Numbered from the stretch's first letter, positions 46,650 through 56,165 are shown. The stretch is DNA of 64,000 bases from Clostridiales bacterium (GCA_012519845.1 JAAYPK010000082.1:1-64000), one strand, 5' to 3'. Notes: generated from the letters alone by a model not told the origin. Made by a program: numbers and translations.

Positions 46650-48167
46650 ATGGAAAATGAAATATATACTAGAAAATATGCTTCTGATGAAGAAAGACTT
46701 AATAAAACAAATAGATTTATGTGCTGGGGATCTATTATCATACATATTATATCAATTATAGCTATTTTTATAGGTAAAGGAGTTTTGGCAATAAAATTGC
46801 CTATACTTCCAATTATATTATTAATATATGCTTTAATATGTGGAGCGATATCAATATATAGATGTTACATTAATGTGAAAAATCCAAAGGGAACAAGAAA
46901 AATTATAATAGTAACTATGATATTGTTTTATTTAATGGCAAATGCACTAACACAAAGTGTAGCAGTGGCTTTTATGATATTTTCATTAGTTTTTACTGCA
47001 TTATTATATTATGATTCAAAACTAATATATAAAATTACCTCAATAATAATGGCTGAGTTAATACTTAGAACTATTATTATAATTAATATATCCGTAAATA
47101 GTACGGTTCTCGAAAGCCAATCATACTTTTTCCAAGTTATTTTAGGTATTGTATTAGTATTTTCAACTTGTTCAGTTAGTTTTCTTCAAGATAAATATAA
47201 TAAAGATATTTTCGGGGAGATATCAGATGAGAAAAAGAAACAAGAGAATATGTTAAGAGATGTTTTAGAAATAACAGGTACAGTTAAAAATAAGACAAAG
47301 GAAATTGGAGAAATAGTAAATGAGCTTGAGGAATCTACAGGTGAAGTGCAAGTTGCTATAGATGAAATTGGTAAAGGAACTAAAAATACCTGTGATAATA
47401 CAAGGCAGCAAACTGTTATGACAGAAGCAATTCAAACTGCTATAGGAACTACAGCAGATAAATCGAAAAATATAGTAGGAATTTCAAAAAAGGTTGGAAT
47501 AACTGTAGACAATGGTATAGAATTAATGAATGATTTGCAACTTCATTCAAAATTAATTTCTGAAACAAATGAATCAGTAGTTGATGCCATGAATAAAGTT
47601 AGAGATAAAACAGGTAAAATGAAAAATTTTGCTGAAATTATATTTAGTATATCATCACAAACAGATCTATTAGCATTAAATGCATCAATTGAAAGTGCAA
47701 GGGCAGGCGATGCAGGGAAAGGATTTGCTGTAGTAGCAAATCAAATAAGATCATTAGCAGATCAAACAAGGCAATCAACAGAAAGTATTACACATTTAAT
47801 TGAAGAGCTAAATAAGGAAACACTTAATGCATCAGATGTTATTAATCTATCTGTAAAATCTACAGAAAAACAAGAACAGATTATTAGTAAAATAAATGGT
47901 AACTTCCATGATGTAGATTCTGGAATAAAAGAATTAAAGAAAGATATTTCAGGTATAAATACTATGGTGGAAGAATTAGTAGATTCTAATAACAATATTG
48001 TAGAAAGTATATCACAATTATCAGCAGTAAGTGAAGAAGTAACAGCAAATACTGAATCTGTTACATATATTGCAAATTCTAATAAAAATAAGGCTGAAGA
48101 AGCAAAGAGTTTGTTAGAAAAAGTAATGGAAATATCAAGTTCCTTAGATAATTATGTTAATGAATAA
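46650..48167 (+). CDS. Methyl-accepting chemotaxis protein without outside sensor domain
   Basis: Start ATG 46650 follows GGGAGGA; an ATG at 46620 precedes that site. The N-terminal 180 residues hold about six closely spaced membrane helices instead of the usual two helices with an outside ligand domain. There is no clear HAMP. The C-terminal signalling region is typical, with the hairpin tip FSISSQTDLLALNASIESARAGDAGKGFAVVANQIRSLADQT. Such receptors may sense membrane or cytoplasmic cues. The 505-aa protein is a single gene. No other chemotaxis or flagellar gene lies in the window. Confidence 0.9.
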   Translation: MENEIYTRKYASDEERLNKTNRFMCWGSIIIHIISIIAIFIGKGVLAIKLPILPIILLIYALICGAISIYRCYINVKNPKGTRKIIIVTMILFYLMANALTQSVAVAFMIFSLVFTALLYYDSKLIYKITSIIMAELILRTIIIINISVNSTVLESQSYFFQVILGIVLVFSTCSVSFLQDKYNKDIFGEISDEKKKQENMLRDVLEITGTVKNKTKEIGEIVNELEESTGEVQVAIDEIGKGTKNTCDNTRQQTVMTEAIQTAIGTTADKSKNIVGISKKVGITVDNGIELMNDLQLHSKLISETNESVVDAMNKVRDKTGKMKNFAEIIFSISSQTDLLALNASIESARAGDAGKGFAVVANQIRSLADQTRQSTESITHLIEELNKETLNASDVINLSVKSTEKQEQIISKINGNFHDVDSGIKELKKDISGINTMVEELVDSNNNIVESISQLSAVSEEVTANTESVTYIANSNKNKAEEAKSLLEKVMEISSSLDNYVNE

Positions 48168-48375
48168 AGTTTATGTTAGAGAAGAGATGGGATTAGAGAA
48201 GAACTAAGAGTAGCATATTAATGTAAAATTCAGAATTAATGTAAATTTTAAATTTTTAATCAAATTGTCCTAGGTGAAATTATTGAAGATCATAGTTTAT
48301 TTAATATGTAGTGAATATTTGGATTTATATTAAGGAATAATACATGTTAGTAACTATGATTGGAGGATAAAATTA

Positions 48376-49047
48376 ATGTTTGAACACAAAAAACAATTAT
48401 TGCATGAAGTAAAAGTTGAAAGACCTAATCCACAGTATGCAGTATTAATGCAAGAACAATTAGGTGGTGGAAATGGAGAACTTAAAGCAGCTATGCAATA
48501 TATTTCCCAAAGCTTTAGGATAAAGGATCCTGAAATTAAGGATTTATTTTTAGATATAGGTGCTGAAGAGTTAAGCCATATGGAAATGGTTGCACAAACT
48601 ATTAATTTATTAAATGGGCATGATGTTAATAATACTGAAGTTGGTAGTGGAGAAATTCAAACTCATGTACAATGTGGATTATCTCCAGTTTTAATCAATT
48701 CATCAGGTGCACCATGGACATCAGATTATGTAACAGTTACTGGAGATTTAGTGGCTGATCTTTTATCTAATATTGCATCTGAACAAAGAGCAAAGGTAGT
48801 ATATGAATATCTTTATAGACAAATAGAAGATAAAGAGGTAAGAGCAACAATAGATTTTTTATTAAATAGAGAAGAAGCTCATAATGCACTATTTAGAGAA
48901 GCACTAAATAAAGTTCAAAAGACTGGATCTAATAAGGATTTTGGCGTTACAGAGGATTCAAAGTTATATTTTGATCTATCAACACCAGGACCTTCACATG
49001 AAGCTCCTAATCCTACTGCTCCATCATTTGAAAATCCTAGAAAATAG
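48376..49047 (+). CDS. Manganese catalase family protein (spore-type)
   Basis: The product (223 aa) has the four-helix ferritin-like fold of Mn catalases. Metal-ligand blocks are GGNGELKAAMQYISQ, GAEELSHMEMV, SEQRAKVVYEYLY and NREEAHNALFREAL, with both Glu-x-x-His pairs. The Pro-rich C-terminus (STPGPSHEAPNPTAPSFENPRK) is usual for clostridial and CotJC-type proteins of spores. It should dismutate hydrogen peroxide. GGAGGAT precedes the ATG. It is followed by two coat-like genes, which supports a spore location. Confidence 0.88.
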   Translation: MFEHKKQLLHEVKVERPNPQYAVLMQEQLGGGNGELKAAMQYISQSFRIKDPEIKDLFLDIGAEELSHMEMVAQTINLLNGHDVNNTEVGSGEIQTHVQCGLSPVLINSSGAPWTSDYVTVTGDLVADLLSNIASEQRAKVVYEYLYRQIEDKEVRATIDFLLNREEAHNALFREALNKVQKTGSNKDFGVTEDSKLYFDLSTPGPSHEAPNPTAPSFENPRK

Positions 49048-49130
49048 TAATGGTGAATATTAACAGGTTTATTAAATTGAAAAAAAACAATAATATAGAG
49101 GAGTAAAACTATATTATAGGTGGTGAATAT

Positions 49131-49346
49131 ATGAGAACACTTTCAGAAGTTGAAAACTTATCTCTAGCAGCAATTTTAAAGATGGAATCAGATGGGCTAA
49201 TTATGCAAAAATCAATAAATGCATTAATATCAGATGAAGAATTAAAAAGACAATCTGAAGCCAGTATATTAGCAACTGAGGGAAGAATAAAAGGAATACA
49301 TCAATTTATAATTGAAAATAAAGTGCCAATTACTGAGGAGGGATAA
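49131..49346 (+). CDS. Small spore coat-associated protein, 71 aa
   Basis: An alpha-helical, cytoplasmic protein (MRTLSEVENLSLAAILKMESDG, then SDEELKRQSEASILATEGRIKGIHQFI) that resembles the helical fragments of CotF-type clostridial coat proteins, which often come in pairs of one small and one larger gene. The next gene begins 4 bases after its stop. GGTGGTGAAT precedes the ATG. Function is inferred from the neighbours. Confidence 0.55.
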   Translation: MRTLSEVENLSLAAILKMESDGLIMQKSINALISDEELKRQSEASILATEGRIKGIHQFIIENKVPITEEG

Positions 49347-49350
49347 TACT

Positions 49351-49653
49351 ATGAGAAACTTAATTGGAAATCTAATTAAAAATAATGTGGATATTGACGA
49401 TAAAATAATTGCGTCAAGTATGTTAGCATCTTCAAAAGAGGCTGCAGAAATGTATCTTAATTCTGCTCTTACTAGTTGTACTCCTGAGTTAAGAGCGGCA
49501 TATACGGCGTCATTAGTTCAAATGATTGAAGGTCATACAGCATTAACACAATTAAGTGTAAATAAGGATTGGATTAAGCCATATGACAAACCTATCCAAG
49601 TGTTATCTTGTGCATATAATGAATCCAATAAATTAATAAGTGAACATAAATAG
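49351..49653 (+). CDS. CotF-like spore coat protein, 100 aa
   Basis: Start ATG 49351 follows GAGGAGGG; the frame is open into the previous gene but that part is not real. The product is an alpha-helical bundle, with NVDIDDKIIASSMLASSKEAAEMYLNSAL and TPELRAAYTASLVQMIEGHTALTQLSVNKDWIKPY, the CotF-like domain, including the end motif WIKPYDKP. CotF-type proteins form part of the spore coat. It is in one unit with the 71-aa gene and probably the Mn catalase gene. Confidence 0.7.
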   Translation: MRNLIGNLIKNNVDIDDKIIASSMLASSKEAAEMYLNSALTSCTPELRAAYTASLVQMIEGHTALTQLSVNKDWIKPYDKPIQVLSCAYNESNKLISEHK

Positions 49654-49663
49654 AGAATTTTAT

Positions 49664-49690
49664 AAGAATCCTGGCAATGGGATTCTTTTT
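49664..49690 (+). terminator. Terminator after the coat genes
   Basis: Stem AAGAATCC / GGATTCTT with an 8-base loop, then TTTC. Confidence 0.65.
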
Positions 49691-49722
49691 CTATACCTAA
49701 AATTAAGGAGGGAACGTAAACA

Positions 49723-50005
49723 ATGAATGAAAAAGAGTTTTTAGAATGGTATAAACAAGAGGTATGTAAATTAGGATATGTAGATAGAGGAATTAATAAA
49801 GGAAATTTATATGTAGTTAAAAATACAAATGCTCCAGCTATATTAATAGAGTGCGGATTTATATAATGCAGCTGCACAACAAATGCAAAATAGTTTATCT
49901 GATAATTGGGTATTAAGACTTCAAAATGAATTAAATACTCAAGGATTTGGCTTCCTTGATGTTGATGGCAAATGGCTTATTAGTAGAGGGGATAGTTGGG
50001 ATTAA
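49723..50005 (+). pseudogene. Decayed N-acetylmuramoyl-L-alanine amidase (endolysin-like)
   Basis: A good ribosome binding site (AAGGAGGG) and ATG 49723 open a 47-codon frame ending DRGINKGNLYVVKNTNAP then AILIECGFI and TAA at 49864. This is the C-terminal part of an Amidase_3 catalytic domain, lacking the N-terminal zinc-binding part. In the next frame (49862-50005) the text YNAAAQQMQ and then DNWVLRLQNELNTQGFGF, ending RGDSWD, resembles the cell-wall-binding tail seen on clostridial phage-type amidases. So there is an internal deletion of the front and a frameshift in the middle. The first part may still be translated as a 47-aa peptide but cannot be active. Confidence 0.65.
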
Positions 50006-50050
50006 CATTAAAGAATTATAATAAACTACAAGATAAGGTAATAGATAAAG

Positions 50051-50080
50051 AGATAGCACTAAATAGTGTTATCTTTTTTA
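50051..50080 (+). terminator. Terminator after the decayed amidase
   Basis: Stem AGATAGCACT / AGTGTTATCT with one G-U pair, loop AAAT, then TTTTT. Confidence 0.75.
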
Positions 50081-50200
50081 GGTTATTATGAGAATAAAAA
50101 ATATACTTTAATTATTACCATGTATAAGAAATACATACATAGATTTACAAAATATATCAAATATAGTAATATATAAATATGTGGAAGGGAGGAATGTAAA

Positions 50201-50377
50201 ATGAAATGTCCTAAGTGTGGAAATCAAAATTTGCAAGCTGTAAGTGATGTTAAAGGAAAAGGAGCTAGCTTCTGGAAAATATGTTTTTGTGGGTTATTGG
50301 GTTTGTGCGGTACAGGGAAAACTAAAACAACTCATTTTTGGGCGTGTCCTGACTGTGGGTATAAATTTAAAATGTGA
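50201..50377 (+). CDS. Small zinc-ribbon protein, 58 aa
   Basis: ATG 50201 follows GGGAGGAATGTAAA. The product has a zinc ribbon with CPKCGN at the start and ACPDCGYKFKM at the end, four ligands in all, plus further Cys in the middle (KICFCGLLGLCGTG). The middle is hydrophobic and may dip into the membrane. Its TGA overlaps the start of the DUF2085 gene, so the two are translationally coupled. Function unknown. Confidence 0.7.
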   Translation: MKCPKCGNQNLQAVSDVKGKGASFWKICFCGLLGLCGTGKTKTTHFWACPDCGYKFKM

Positions 50378-50736
50378 TGGAAAAGAAAATTAAAATATGG
50401 ATTAAATCAATGGAACTATGTGAAAGATACTGGGGTTGTCACCAAATGTCAGAAAGAAGCTTGTTTATAAGAGGATATCAAATGCCAGTATGTGCAAGGT
50501 GTACTGGGATTATATTTGGTGAAATTATTTCATTTATATTGTTTATGTTTAATTATAGATTAAATTATGCACTTAGCCTTTTGATGCTTTTACCAATGGT
50601 GGCAGATGGATTAATTCAATATTTTACAAAGTATTTGTCTAATAATATTAAAAGATTATTTACTGGTTTTATTTTTGGCATTGGATTTATGCAAATACTT
50701 TGCTATATTATTTATTCATTAATACATATCATATAA
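50377..50736 (+). CDS. DUF2085-family membrane protein
   Basis: Start ATG 50377 shares one base with the TGA of the zinc-ribbon gene (a GTG at 50374 is the alternative). The segment CERYWGCHQMSERSLFIRGYQMPVCARCTGI is the DUF2085 hallmark, with CxxxxxxC and CARC and a His that may bind metal or heme. Three membrane helices follow. The 119-aa product is of normal length. The function is unknown; coupling to a zinc-ribbon protein suggests a joint role. Confidence 0.85.
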   Translation: MEKKIKIWIKSMELCERYWGCHQMSERSLFIRGYQMPVCARCTGIIFGEIISFILFMFNYRLNYALSLLMLLPMVADGLIQYFTKYLSNNIKRLFTGFIFGIGFMQILCYIIYSLIHII

Positions 50737-50738
50737 AG

Positions 50739-50770
50739 AAAGCTAGGTTATCAGCCTAGCTTTTGCATTT
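50739..50770 (+). terminator. Terminator after the DUF2085 gene
   Basis: Stem AAAGCTAGG / CCTAGCTTT with loop TTATCAG, followed by TGCATTTT. Confidence 0.75.
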
Positions 50771-50844
50771 TCAAACTGAATGTAGAAATTTATATAATAT
50801 TTTATAAATTTACAATTAAGTTTTACATTAAAAATTATATATAG

Positions 50845-50937
50845 CTACTAAAGAATACTGGATCAAATGCTACTTTAACATTTAGTGATTCGAATAAGAT
50901 TAGAGTAAAATAAGCTAGCACATGCCTAGCTTATTTT
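50845..50937 (+). pseudogene. Possible 3' remnant of a gene with its terminator
   Basis: The gap 50737-51078 holds the DUF2085 terminator, then an open stretch reading LLKNTGSNATLTFSDSNKIR and VK before a TAA at 50911, followed at once by a perfect hairpin AAAATAAGCTAG / CTAGCTTATTTT (50907-50937). The open stretch looks like the C-terminal end of a secreted beta-rich protein, but there is no start and the parent is unknown. The hairpin is sound; the coding remnant is weak. A further hairpin at 51015 belongs to pflB. Confidence 0.3.
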
Positions 50938-51003
50938 ATTTGCCGTCAAAAATTCGTCAAAAAAATAATAAAGTTATAAAATTTAATTTAGATTAATTTA
51001 TCT

Positions 51004-51043
51004 ATGAAATAGAAATCGGCTAAAACACTAGGCTTTAGCCGAT
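51004..51043 (-). terminator. Terminator of pflB
   Basis: Minus strand stem ATCGGCTAAA / TTTAGCCGAT (51043-51015) followed by TTCTATTTC. The T-run is interrupted, but it is the only stem near the stop. Confidence 0.6.
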
Positions 51044-51078
51044 ATAAATATTATTTTTGAAAATCTTTTGAAAGCATT

Positions 51079-53307
51079 CTACATTTTTGAATGGAAAGTT
51101 CTGTTAATAACATCTAATTGTTGTTCTTTAGTAAGCTTAATGAAATTAACAGCATATCCAGAAACTCTAATAGTTAATTGTGGGTATAATTCTGGATGTT
51201 CCATTGCGTCTAATAATGTTTCTCTATTAAATACATTTACATTTAGGTGATGTGCATCTTGACCAAAATATCCATCAAGCATTGCACTTAAATTTGTAAT
51301 TCTTTGTTCAAGAGTCTTACCTAAAGCATCAGGTATTATTGAGAAAGTATTAGAAATTCCATCTTGTGATTCTTCATATGGTAGTTTAGCTACAGAATTT
51401 AATGAAGCTAAAGAACCACTCATATCTCTACCATGCATTGGATTTGCACCAGGTGCAAAAGGTTCTCCTGCTTTTCTTCCACATGGAGTAGTACCAGTTT
51501 TCTTACCATAAACAACATTAGATGTTATTGTTAATATTGATTGTGTATGATAAGCATTTCTATAAGTTTTATTCTTCCTTATTTTCTTCATCATATTCTC
51601 AACTAAGAATACTGCAATATCATCAACTCTATCATCATCATTTCCGTATTTAGGGAAATCACCAGTTACCTCAAAGTCTACAGCAATTCCTTCTTCATTT
51701 CTTATTGGTTTAACTTTAGCATATTTTATAGCAGATAGAGAATCACAACAAACAGAAAGTCCTGCAATACCGCAAGCCATGGTTCTAAATACATCTCTAT
51801 CGTGTAGAGCCATTTGTAATGCTTCATAAGAGTATTTGTCATGCATATAGTGAATTACATTTAAAGTATTAACATATAAGTTAGCTAACCAATCTGTCAT
51901 TACATCAAATTTTTCCATTACTTCATCATAATCTAAATATTCAGAAGTAATTGGTTCCATTTTTGGAGCAACTTGAACTCCAGATTTTTCATCTTTACCA
52001 CCGTTAATAGTATAAAGAAGAGTTTTAGCAAGGTTTACTCTTGCACCAAAGAATTGCATTTGTTTTCCAACTCTCATAGCAGATACACAACATGCAATTG
52101 CATAATCATCTCCCCAGTAAGGCATCATTAAATCATCATTTTCATATTGAACTGAACTAGTTTCAATTGAAACTTTTGAACAGAAATCTTTAAATCCTTG
52201 AGGAAGTCTTGTTGACCATAAAACAGTTAAATTAGGTTCTGGTGATGGTCCTAAGGTATATAAAGTGTTTAATACCCTAAATGAATTTTTAGTAACTAAA
52301 GTTCTTCCATCAAGAGACATACCTCCAATAGATTCAGTAACCCAAGTAGGATCTCCTGAGAAAAGATCGTTGTATTCTGGGGTTCTTAGGAATTTAACTA
52401 ATCTTAATTTCATAACAAAATGATCCATTAATTCTTGTGCTTCTTCTTCAGTTAAAGTCCCATTTTTAAGATCTCTTTCAATATAAATATCTAAGAAAGT
52501 TGAAGTTCTACCAAGAGACATAGCTGCACCATTTTGTTCTTTAATTGCAGCTAAATAACCAAAGTATAGCCATTGAACAGCTTCTGCTGCGTTTTTAGCT
52601 GGTTTAGATAAATCAAATCCATAAGAAGCCCCCATAGCTTTTAATTCCATAAGAGCAGATATTTGATCTGAAATCTCTTCTCTTAATCTAATAATCTCTT
52701 CGTCAATTGTACTTACTTCAAGGCTGTCTTTTTGATTATTTTTGTCAGCAATTAAGGCATCTACACCGTATAATGCAACTCTTCTATAGTCACCTATTAT
52801 TCTTCCGCGTCCATAAGCATCAGGTAATCCAGTTACAATACCATATTTTCTTGCTAATCTCATTTCCTTTGTATAGGCATCAAAAACACCTTGATTATGA
52901 GTTTTTCTGTATTTAGTAAATATCTCAGAAATTTTTGGGCTTACTTCATAACCATATGCTTTAGCTGCAGTTTCAGCCATTCTTATTCCACCTTGTGGCA
53001 TAACAGCTCTTTTTAATGGAGCATCTGTTTGAAGTCCAACTATCTTTTCAAGAGATTTATCAATATATCCTGGATTATAAGCATTAATCGATGAAACAGT
53101 ATCAGTGTCAACATCTAGAACGCCATTAGCCCTTTCTTTTTCAAAAAGTAAACTAACATCATCCCAAAGTTTTTTTGTGGCATCAGTGGCACCAGTTAAG
53201 AAACTGTCATCACCTGTATATTCAGTATAGTTAGTTTGTATAAAGTTTCTTACATCAATGTGCTTTGACCATTTTCCAGGTTTAAAATTAAGCCATTGTT
53301 CTTTCAT
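51079..53307 (-). CDS. pflB: Pyruvate formate-lyase
   Basis: Glycyl-radical enzyme cleaving pyruvate and CoA to acetyl-CoA and formate under anaerobic growth. Start ATG 53307 ([13 protein letters not shown]) lies 8 bases after AGAGGTG; the frame runs 3 codons further but without a spacer. The catalytic Cys pair is in [22 protein letters not shown], and the glycyl radical loop is [15 protein letters not shown] close to the C-terminus. The 742 aa length is normal. The activase gene pflA, which often follows, is not in the window, so activation depends on a gene elsewhere. It is divergent from the guanylate kinase-like gene. Confidence 0.96.
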   Translation of the reverse strand: MKEQWLNFKPGKWSKHIDVRNFIQTNYTEYTGDDSFLTGATDATKKLWDDVSLLFEKERANGVLDVDTDTVSSINAYNPGYIDKSLEKIVGLQTDAPLKRAVMPQGGIRMAETAAKAYGYEVSPKISEIFTKYRKTHNQGVFDAYTKEMRLARKYGIVTGLPDAYGRGRIIGDYRRVALYGVDALIADKNNQKDSLEVSTIDEEIIRLREEISDQISALMELKAMGASYGFDLSKPAKNAAEAVQWLYFGYLAAIKEQNGAAMSLGRTSTFLDIYIERDLKNGTLTEEEAQELMDHFVMKLRLVKFLRTPEYNDLFSGDPTWVTESIGGMSLDGRTLVTKNSFRVLNTLYTLGPSPEPNLTVLWSTRLPQGFKDFCSKVSIETSSVQYENDDLMMPYWGDDYAIACCVSAMRVGKQMQFFGARVNLAKTLLYTINGGKDEKSGVQVAPKMEPITSEYLDYDEVMEKFDVMTDWLANLYVNTLNVIHYMHDKYSYEALQMALHDRDVFRTMACGIAGLSVCCDSLSAIKYAKVKPIRNEEGIAVDFEVTGDFPKYGNDDDRVDDIAVFLVENMMKKIRKNKTYRNAYHTQSILTITSNVVYGKKTGTTPCGRKAGEPFAPGANPMHGRDMSGSLASLNSVAKLPYEESQDGISNTFSIIPDALGKTLEQRITNLSAMLDGYFGQDAHHLNVNVFNRETLLDAMEHPELYPQLTIRVSGYAVNFIKLTKEQQLDVINRTFHSKM

Positions 53308-53486
53308 AATATACACCTCTTTTACATAAAAAATCTATTGTTGGCAAAATGTGAATAATTATTTTTAGATAACAATTATTATATAAAATATAACATTAGT
53401 ACAACCTTCTTGCAATATAAAAATAAAAAACAATAAAAGGTTTTCATAAAATTATTTCCTTACTTTTGGATTTTTTTATAAATAAA

Positions 53487-53516
53487 TTTACAAAATATAT
53501 TGTTTATTGTTATAAT
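53487..53516 (+). promoter_or_regulatory. Sigma-A promoter of the guanylate kinase-like gene
   Basis: TTTACA, an 18-base spacer and TATAAT. The 290-base gap between pflB and this gene holds this promoter and otherwise plain A/T-rich DNA. Confidence 0.55.
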
Positions 53517-53597
53517 ATATTAATACTAGTCCATATTCTAATAGAATTTAAAGATTTCTGAGCAAGAAATTTTCTATAAAAGATTGGGGGAATCATA

Positions 53598-54197
53598 ATG
53601 AGTAATGAAGGATTGTTATTAGTGGTTTCAGGTCCAACTGGAGCTGGTAAAGATAAAGTAATTAATGCTTTATTAAAAAAGCATAATGAAATATATACTC
53701 AAATATCATTAACTACAAGACCAAAAAAAGAAGATGACATAGAAGGCGTTTATGATTTTGTTTCAAATAAAGAGTTTTTTAAAAAAGTTGAACAAGGCGC
53801 ATTTTTAGAATGGTCAGAGGTATATGGAAACTATTATGGAACACCTAAGTATCCTGTAAGGAAAGCATTAAAAAATGGGAAAGATGTTTTATTAGAGGTA
53901 GATATAAAAGGTGCACTTCAAATTAAAGAAACTGAACCAGGAGCAATTTTGATTTTCATCTTACCAACTTCTATAAATGAATTAAAAGAAAATATTCTAA
54001 AAAGTAATAAGGATACTCCAGAAAATCTATTAAGAAGATTTAATTCAGCTTATAATGGTATTCAACTTATTTCAACTTATAATTATGGAATTATTAATAA
54101 TAATGTTGAACAAGCAGTTGAAAAAATAGAAAATATAATTCAAGCTGAAAAGTGTAGAGTAGATAGAATAAATTTTGATTTAAATAAAAATAATTAA
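53598..54197 (+). CDS. Divergent guanylate kinase
   Basis: The product (199 aa) has the guanylate kinase fold: P-loop VVSGPTGAGKDKV, a GMP-binding YGNYYGTPKYPV, LLEVDIKGALQIK and LLRRFNSA. It differs from the standard family in two places: the P-loop has Asp where GKS/GKG-T is usual, and the GMP-contact block TTRxPRxGE reads TTRPKKEDD. The housekeeping gmk of clostridia normally lies in the rpoZ/coaBC region, so this is likely a second, specialised copy. It is transcribed alone, with its own promoter and terminator. Confidence 0.75.
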   Translation: MSNEGLLLVVSGPTGAGKDKVINALLKKHNEIYTQISLTTRPKKEDDIEGVYDFVSNKEFFKKVEQGAFLEWSEVYGNYYGTPKYPVRKALKNGKDVLLEVDIKGALQIKETEPGAILIFILPTSINELKENILKSNKDTPENLLRRFNSAYNGIQLISTYNYGIINNNVEQAVEKIENIIQAEKCRVDRINFDLNKNN

Positions 54198-54226
54198 GGA
54201 GCCAATAATAATTGACTCCTTATTTT
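54194..54226 (+). terminator. Terminator after the guanylate kinase-like gene
   Basis: Stem TAAGGAGCCAAT / ATTGACTCCTTA with one mismatch, followed by TTTTA; it includes the stop codon. Confidence 0.7.
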
Positions 54227-54312
54227 ATAAATTAATAATGTAATTAAATACTATATATGGTAAAATGGATAATAAAGGGCATGATTCAAAAATATAACAA
54301 GGGGGTAAGTGA

Positions 54313-55686
54313 ATGATTAATTTACTTGATAAAAATTATAATGAGGTAACGGAAGAAATAATTAATCTAAAAGATATTTGCTTAAAAAATAGTAGTATTG
54401 AACCTCAATTATATAAAGATTTCAAAGTAAATAGAGGACTTAGAGATCTAAATGGTAAAGGGGTATTAACAGGCCTTACTGAAATTTCAGATATTCAATC
54501 AAAGAAAATTGTTGATGGAATTGAAATACCTTGTGATGGTAAGTTGTTTTATAGGGGAATAAATATTGAGGAAATTGTAAATGGATTTATAAAGGAAAAA
54601 AGATTTGGCTTTGAAGAAACAACATATTTACTACTACTTGGGGAGCTTCCAAGGGAAGAACAACTTAATGATTTTACAGAATTACTAGCTAATTATAGAA
54701 CTCTTCCAACTTCTTTTGTTAGGGATATTATTATGAAAGCACCAAGTTTTGATATGATGAATACTTTAGCAAGAAGTGTACTTACTTTGTATTCTTACGA
54801 TGAAAATGCTAATGATACATCCATTCCTAATATATTAAGACAGTGTTTGCAACTTATTGCATTATTTCCATTGTTATCAGTATATGGATATCAAGCATAT
54901 GATCATTATTATAATGACAATAGCTTGATTATTCATACTCCAAACCCTAAACTTTCTACAGCAGAAAATATATTATATATGTTAAGACCAGATTCAGTAT
55001 ATAGTGAACTTGAAGCAAGAATATTAGACTTGGCTTTAGTTTTACATGCAGAACATGGAGGAGGAAACAATTCTACATTTACAACTCATGTTGTATCATC
55101 ATCAGGAACAGACACATATTCAGCTATTTCTGCTGCATTAGGGTCTTTAAAAGGACCTAAGCATGGTGGTGCTAATATAAAGGTAATGCAAATGTTTAAT
55201 GAAATGAAAAATAAGATAAAAGATTGGAAGGATGAAGAAGAAGTTTCTAATTATCTTAAGGCTTTACTTCATAAAGAAGCCTTTGATAAATCTGGGTTAA
55301 TTTACGGTATGGGACATGCTGTTTATTCTTTATCAGATCCGAGAGCAAATATCTTTAAGAAATTTGTTAAAAGCCTTTCTGAAGAAAAAGGAAGAACAGA
55401 AGAATATGAACTTTATTCCTTGGTTGAGAAATTAGCTCCAAAAGTTATAGAAGAAGAAAGAAAAACATTTAAAGGTGTTAGTGCTAACATTGATTTTTAT
55501 AGTGGATTTGTATATAGTATGTTGGATTTACCTTTAGAATTATATACTCCTATTTTTGCAATAGCTAGGATTTCTGGTTGGTCTGCCCATAGAATGGAAG
55601 AATTAATTAACCAAGACAAAATAATAAGACCTGCATATATGAATGTTTCACAGGTAAAGAAATATGTTTCTTTAAATGATAGATAA
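54313..55686 (+). CDS. gltA: Citrate/2-methylcitrate synthase
   Basis: Condenses oxaloacetate with acetyl-CoA. The catalytic blocks are ALHAEHGGGNNSTFT-like HAEHGGGNNSTFTTHVVSS (His), GPKHGGAN (His) and YGMGHAVYSLSDPRA, with SANIDFYSGFVYSML (Asp) near the C-terminus. The 457 aa length is the long form common in clostridia, with an N-terminal extension of about 80 residues. It may supply citrate for glutamate synthesis. No aconitase or isocitrate dehydrogenase gene is adjacent. ATG follows AAGGGGG. Confidence 0.93.
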   Translation: MINLLDKNYNEVTEEIINLKDICLKNSSIEPQLYKDFKVNRGLRDLNGKGVLTGLTEISDIQSKKIVDGIEIPCDGKLFYRGINIEEIVNGFIKEKRFGFEETTYLLLLGELPREEQLNDFTELLANYRTLPTSFVRDIIMKAPSFDMMNTLARSVLTLYSYDENANDTSIPNILRQCLQLIALFPLLSVYGYQAYDHYYNDNSLIIHTPNPKLSTAENILYMLRPDSVYSELEARILDLALVLHAEHGGGNNSTFTTHVVSSSGTDTYSAISAALGSLKGPKHGGANIKVMQMFNEMKNKIKDWKDEEEVSNYLKALLHKEAFDKSGLIYGMGHAVYSLSDPRANIFKKFVKSLSEEKGRTEEYELYSLVEKLAPKVIEEERKTFKGVSANIDFYSGFVYSMLDLPLELYTPIFAIARISGWSAHRMEELINQDKIIRPAYMNVSQVKKYVSLNDR

Positions 55687-55769
55687 TAATATTGTGTTAA
55701 TTTTTGTTTTTCTTAGATTATTTAAGTAGATATTATGCTATACTTACCTTAAAGTAAGGGGGGAGGAGT

Positions 55770-56156
55770 ATGGTAGAAAATATAAAAAATAATCCGTGGA
55801 GAATACAGGATAATACTTATGCCATTAAATTAGTAGATAGGGACATAATTGATAGTAAAAAAATAATTATTCCTAAAAAGCTAAGAAAATTTTTTGGGGT
55901 AGATAATTGTAATGAGGATTTTAGCAAAGATATTATTGTAATCTATTTAAGTGGAAAATATAAATTTAATGTAAGCTATAATCATAAAAAGGATGAAAGC
56001 ATTCTCTCAATAAATGATGATTTATACTTAACTTTGAAAGGCTTTTTATTTAGTTTAAATAGAGAAATTGGTGGAGGAGATATTTACTTAGCTTTTTATA
56101 GAAAAAGTAGTGGGAATTACGGACTTAAAATAGGTATGGCAAAAGATAAGAAGTGA
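55770..56156 (+). CDS. Hypothetical protein, 128 aa
   Basis: I do not recognise this protein. ATG follows a strong AGGGGGGAGGAG. It is a soluble, probably beta-rich protein, with PWRIQDNTYAIKLVDRDI at the start and SKKIIIPKKLRKFFGV, which has the look of a small DNA- or ligand-binding barrel, and a Gly-rich REIGGGDIYLAFYRKSSGNY near the end. It has one Cys and no signal peptide. It lies alone between gltA and the convergent aspA, with a shared terminator. Confidence 0.6.
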   Translation: MVENIKNNPWRIQDNTYAIKLVDRDIIDSKKIIIPKKLRKFFGVDNCNEDFSKDIIVIYLSGKYKFNVSYNHKKDESILSINDDLYLTLKGFLFSLNREIGGGDIYLAFYRKSSGNYGLKIGMAKDKK

Positions 56157-56165
56157 AGTATTAAC

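Noticed and set aside
53308-53480. Rex-type site upstream of pflB
   Set aside because: TTGTT and AACAA pieces occur but do not form a proper palindrome; A/T-richness explains them.
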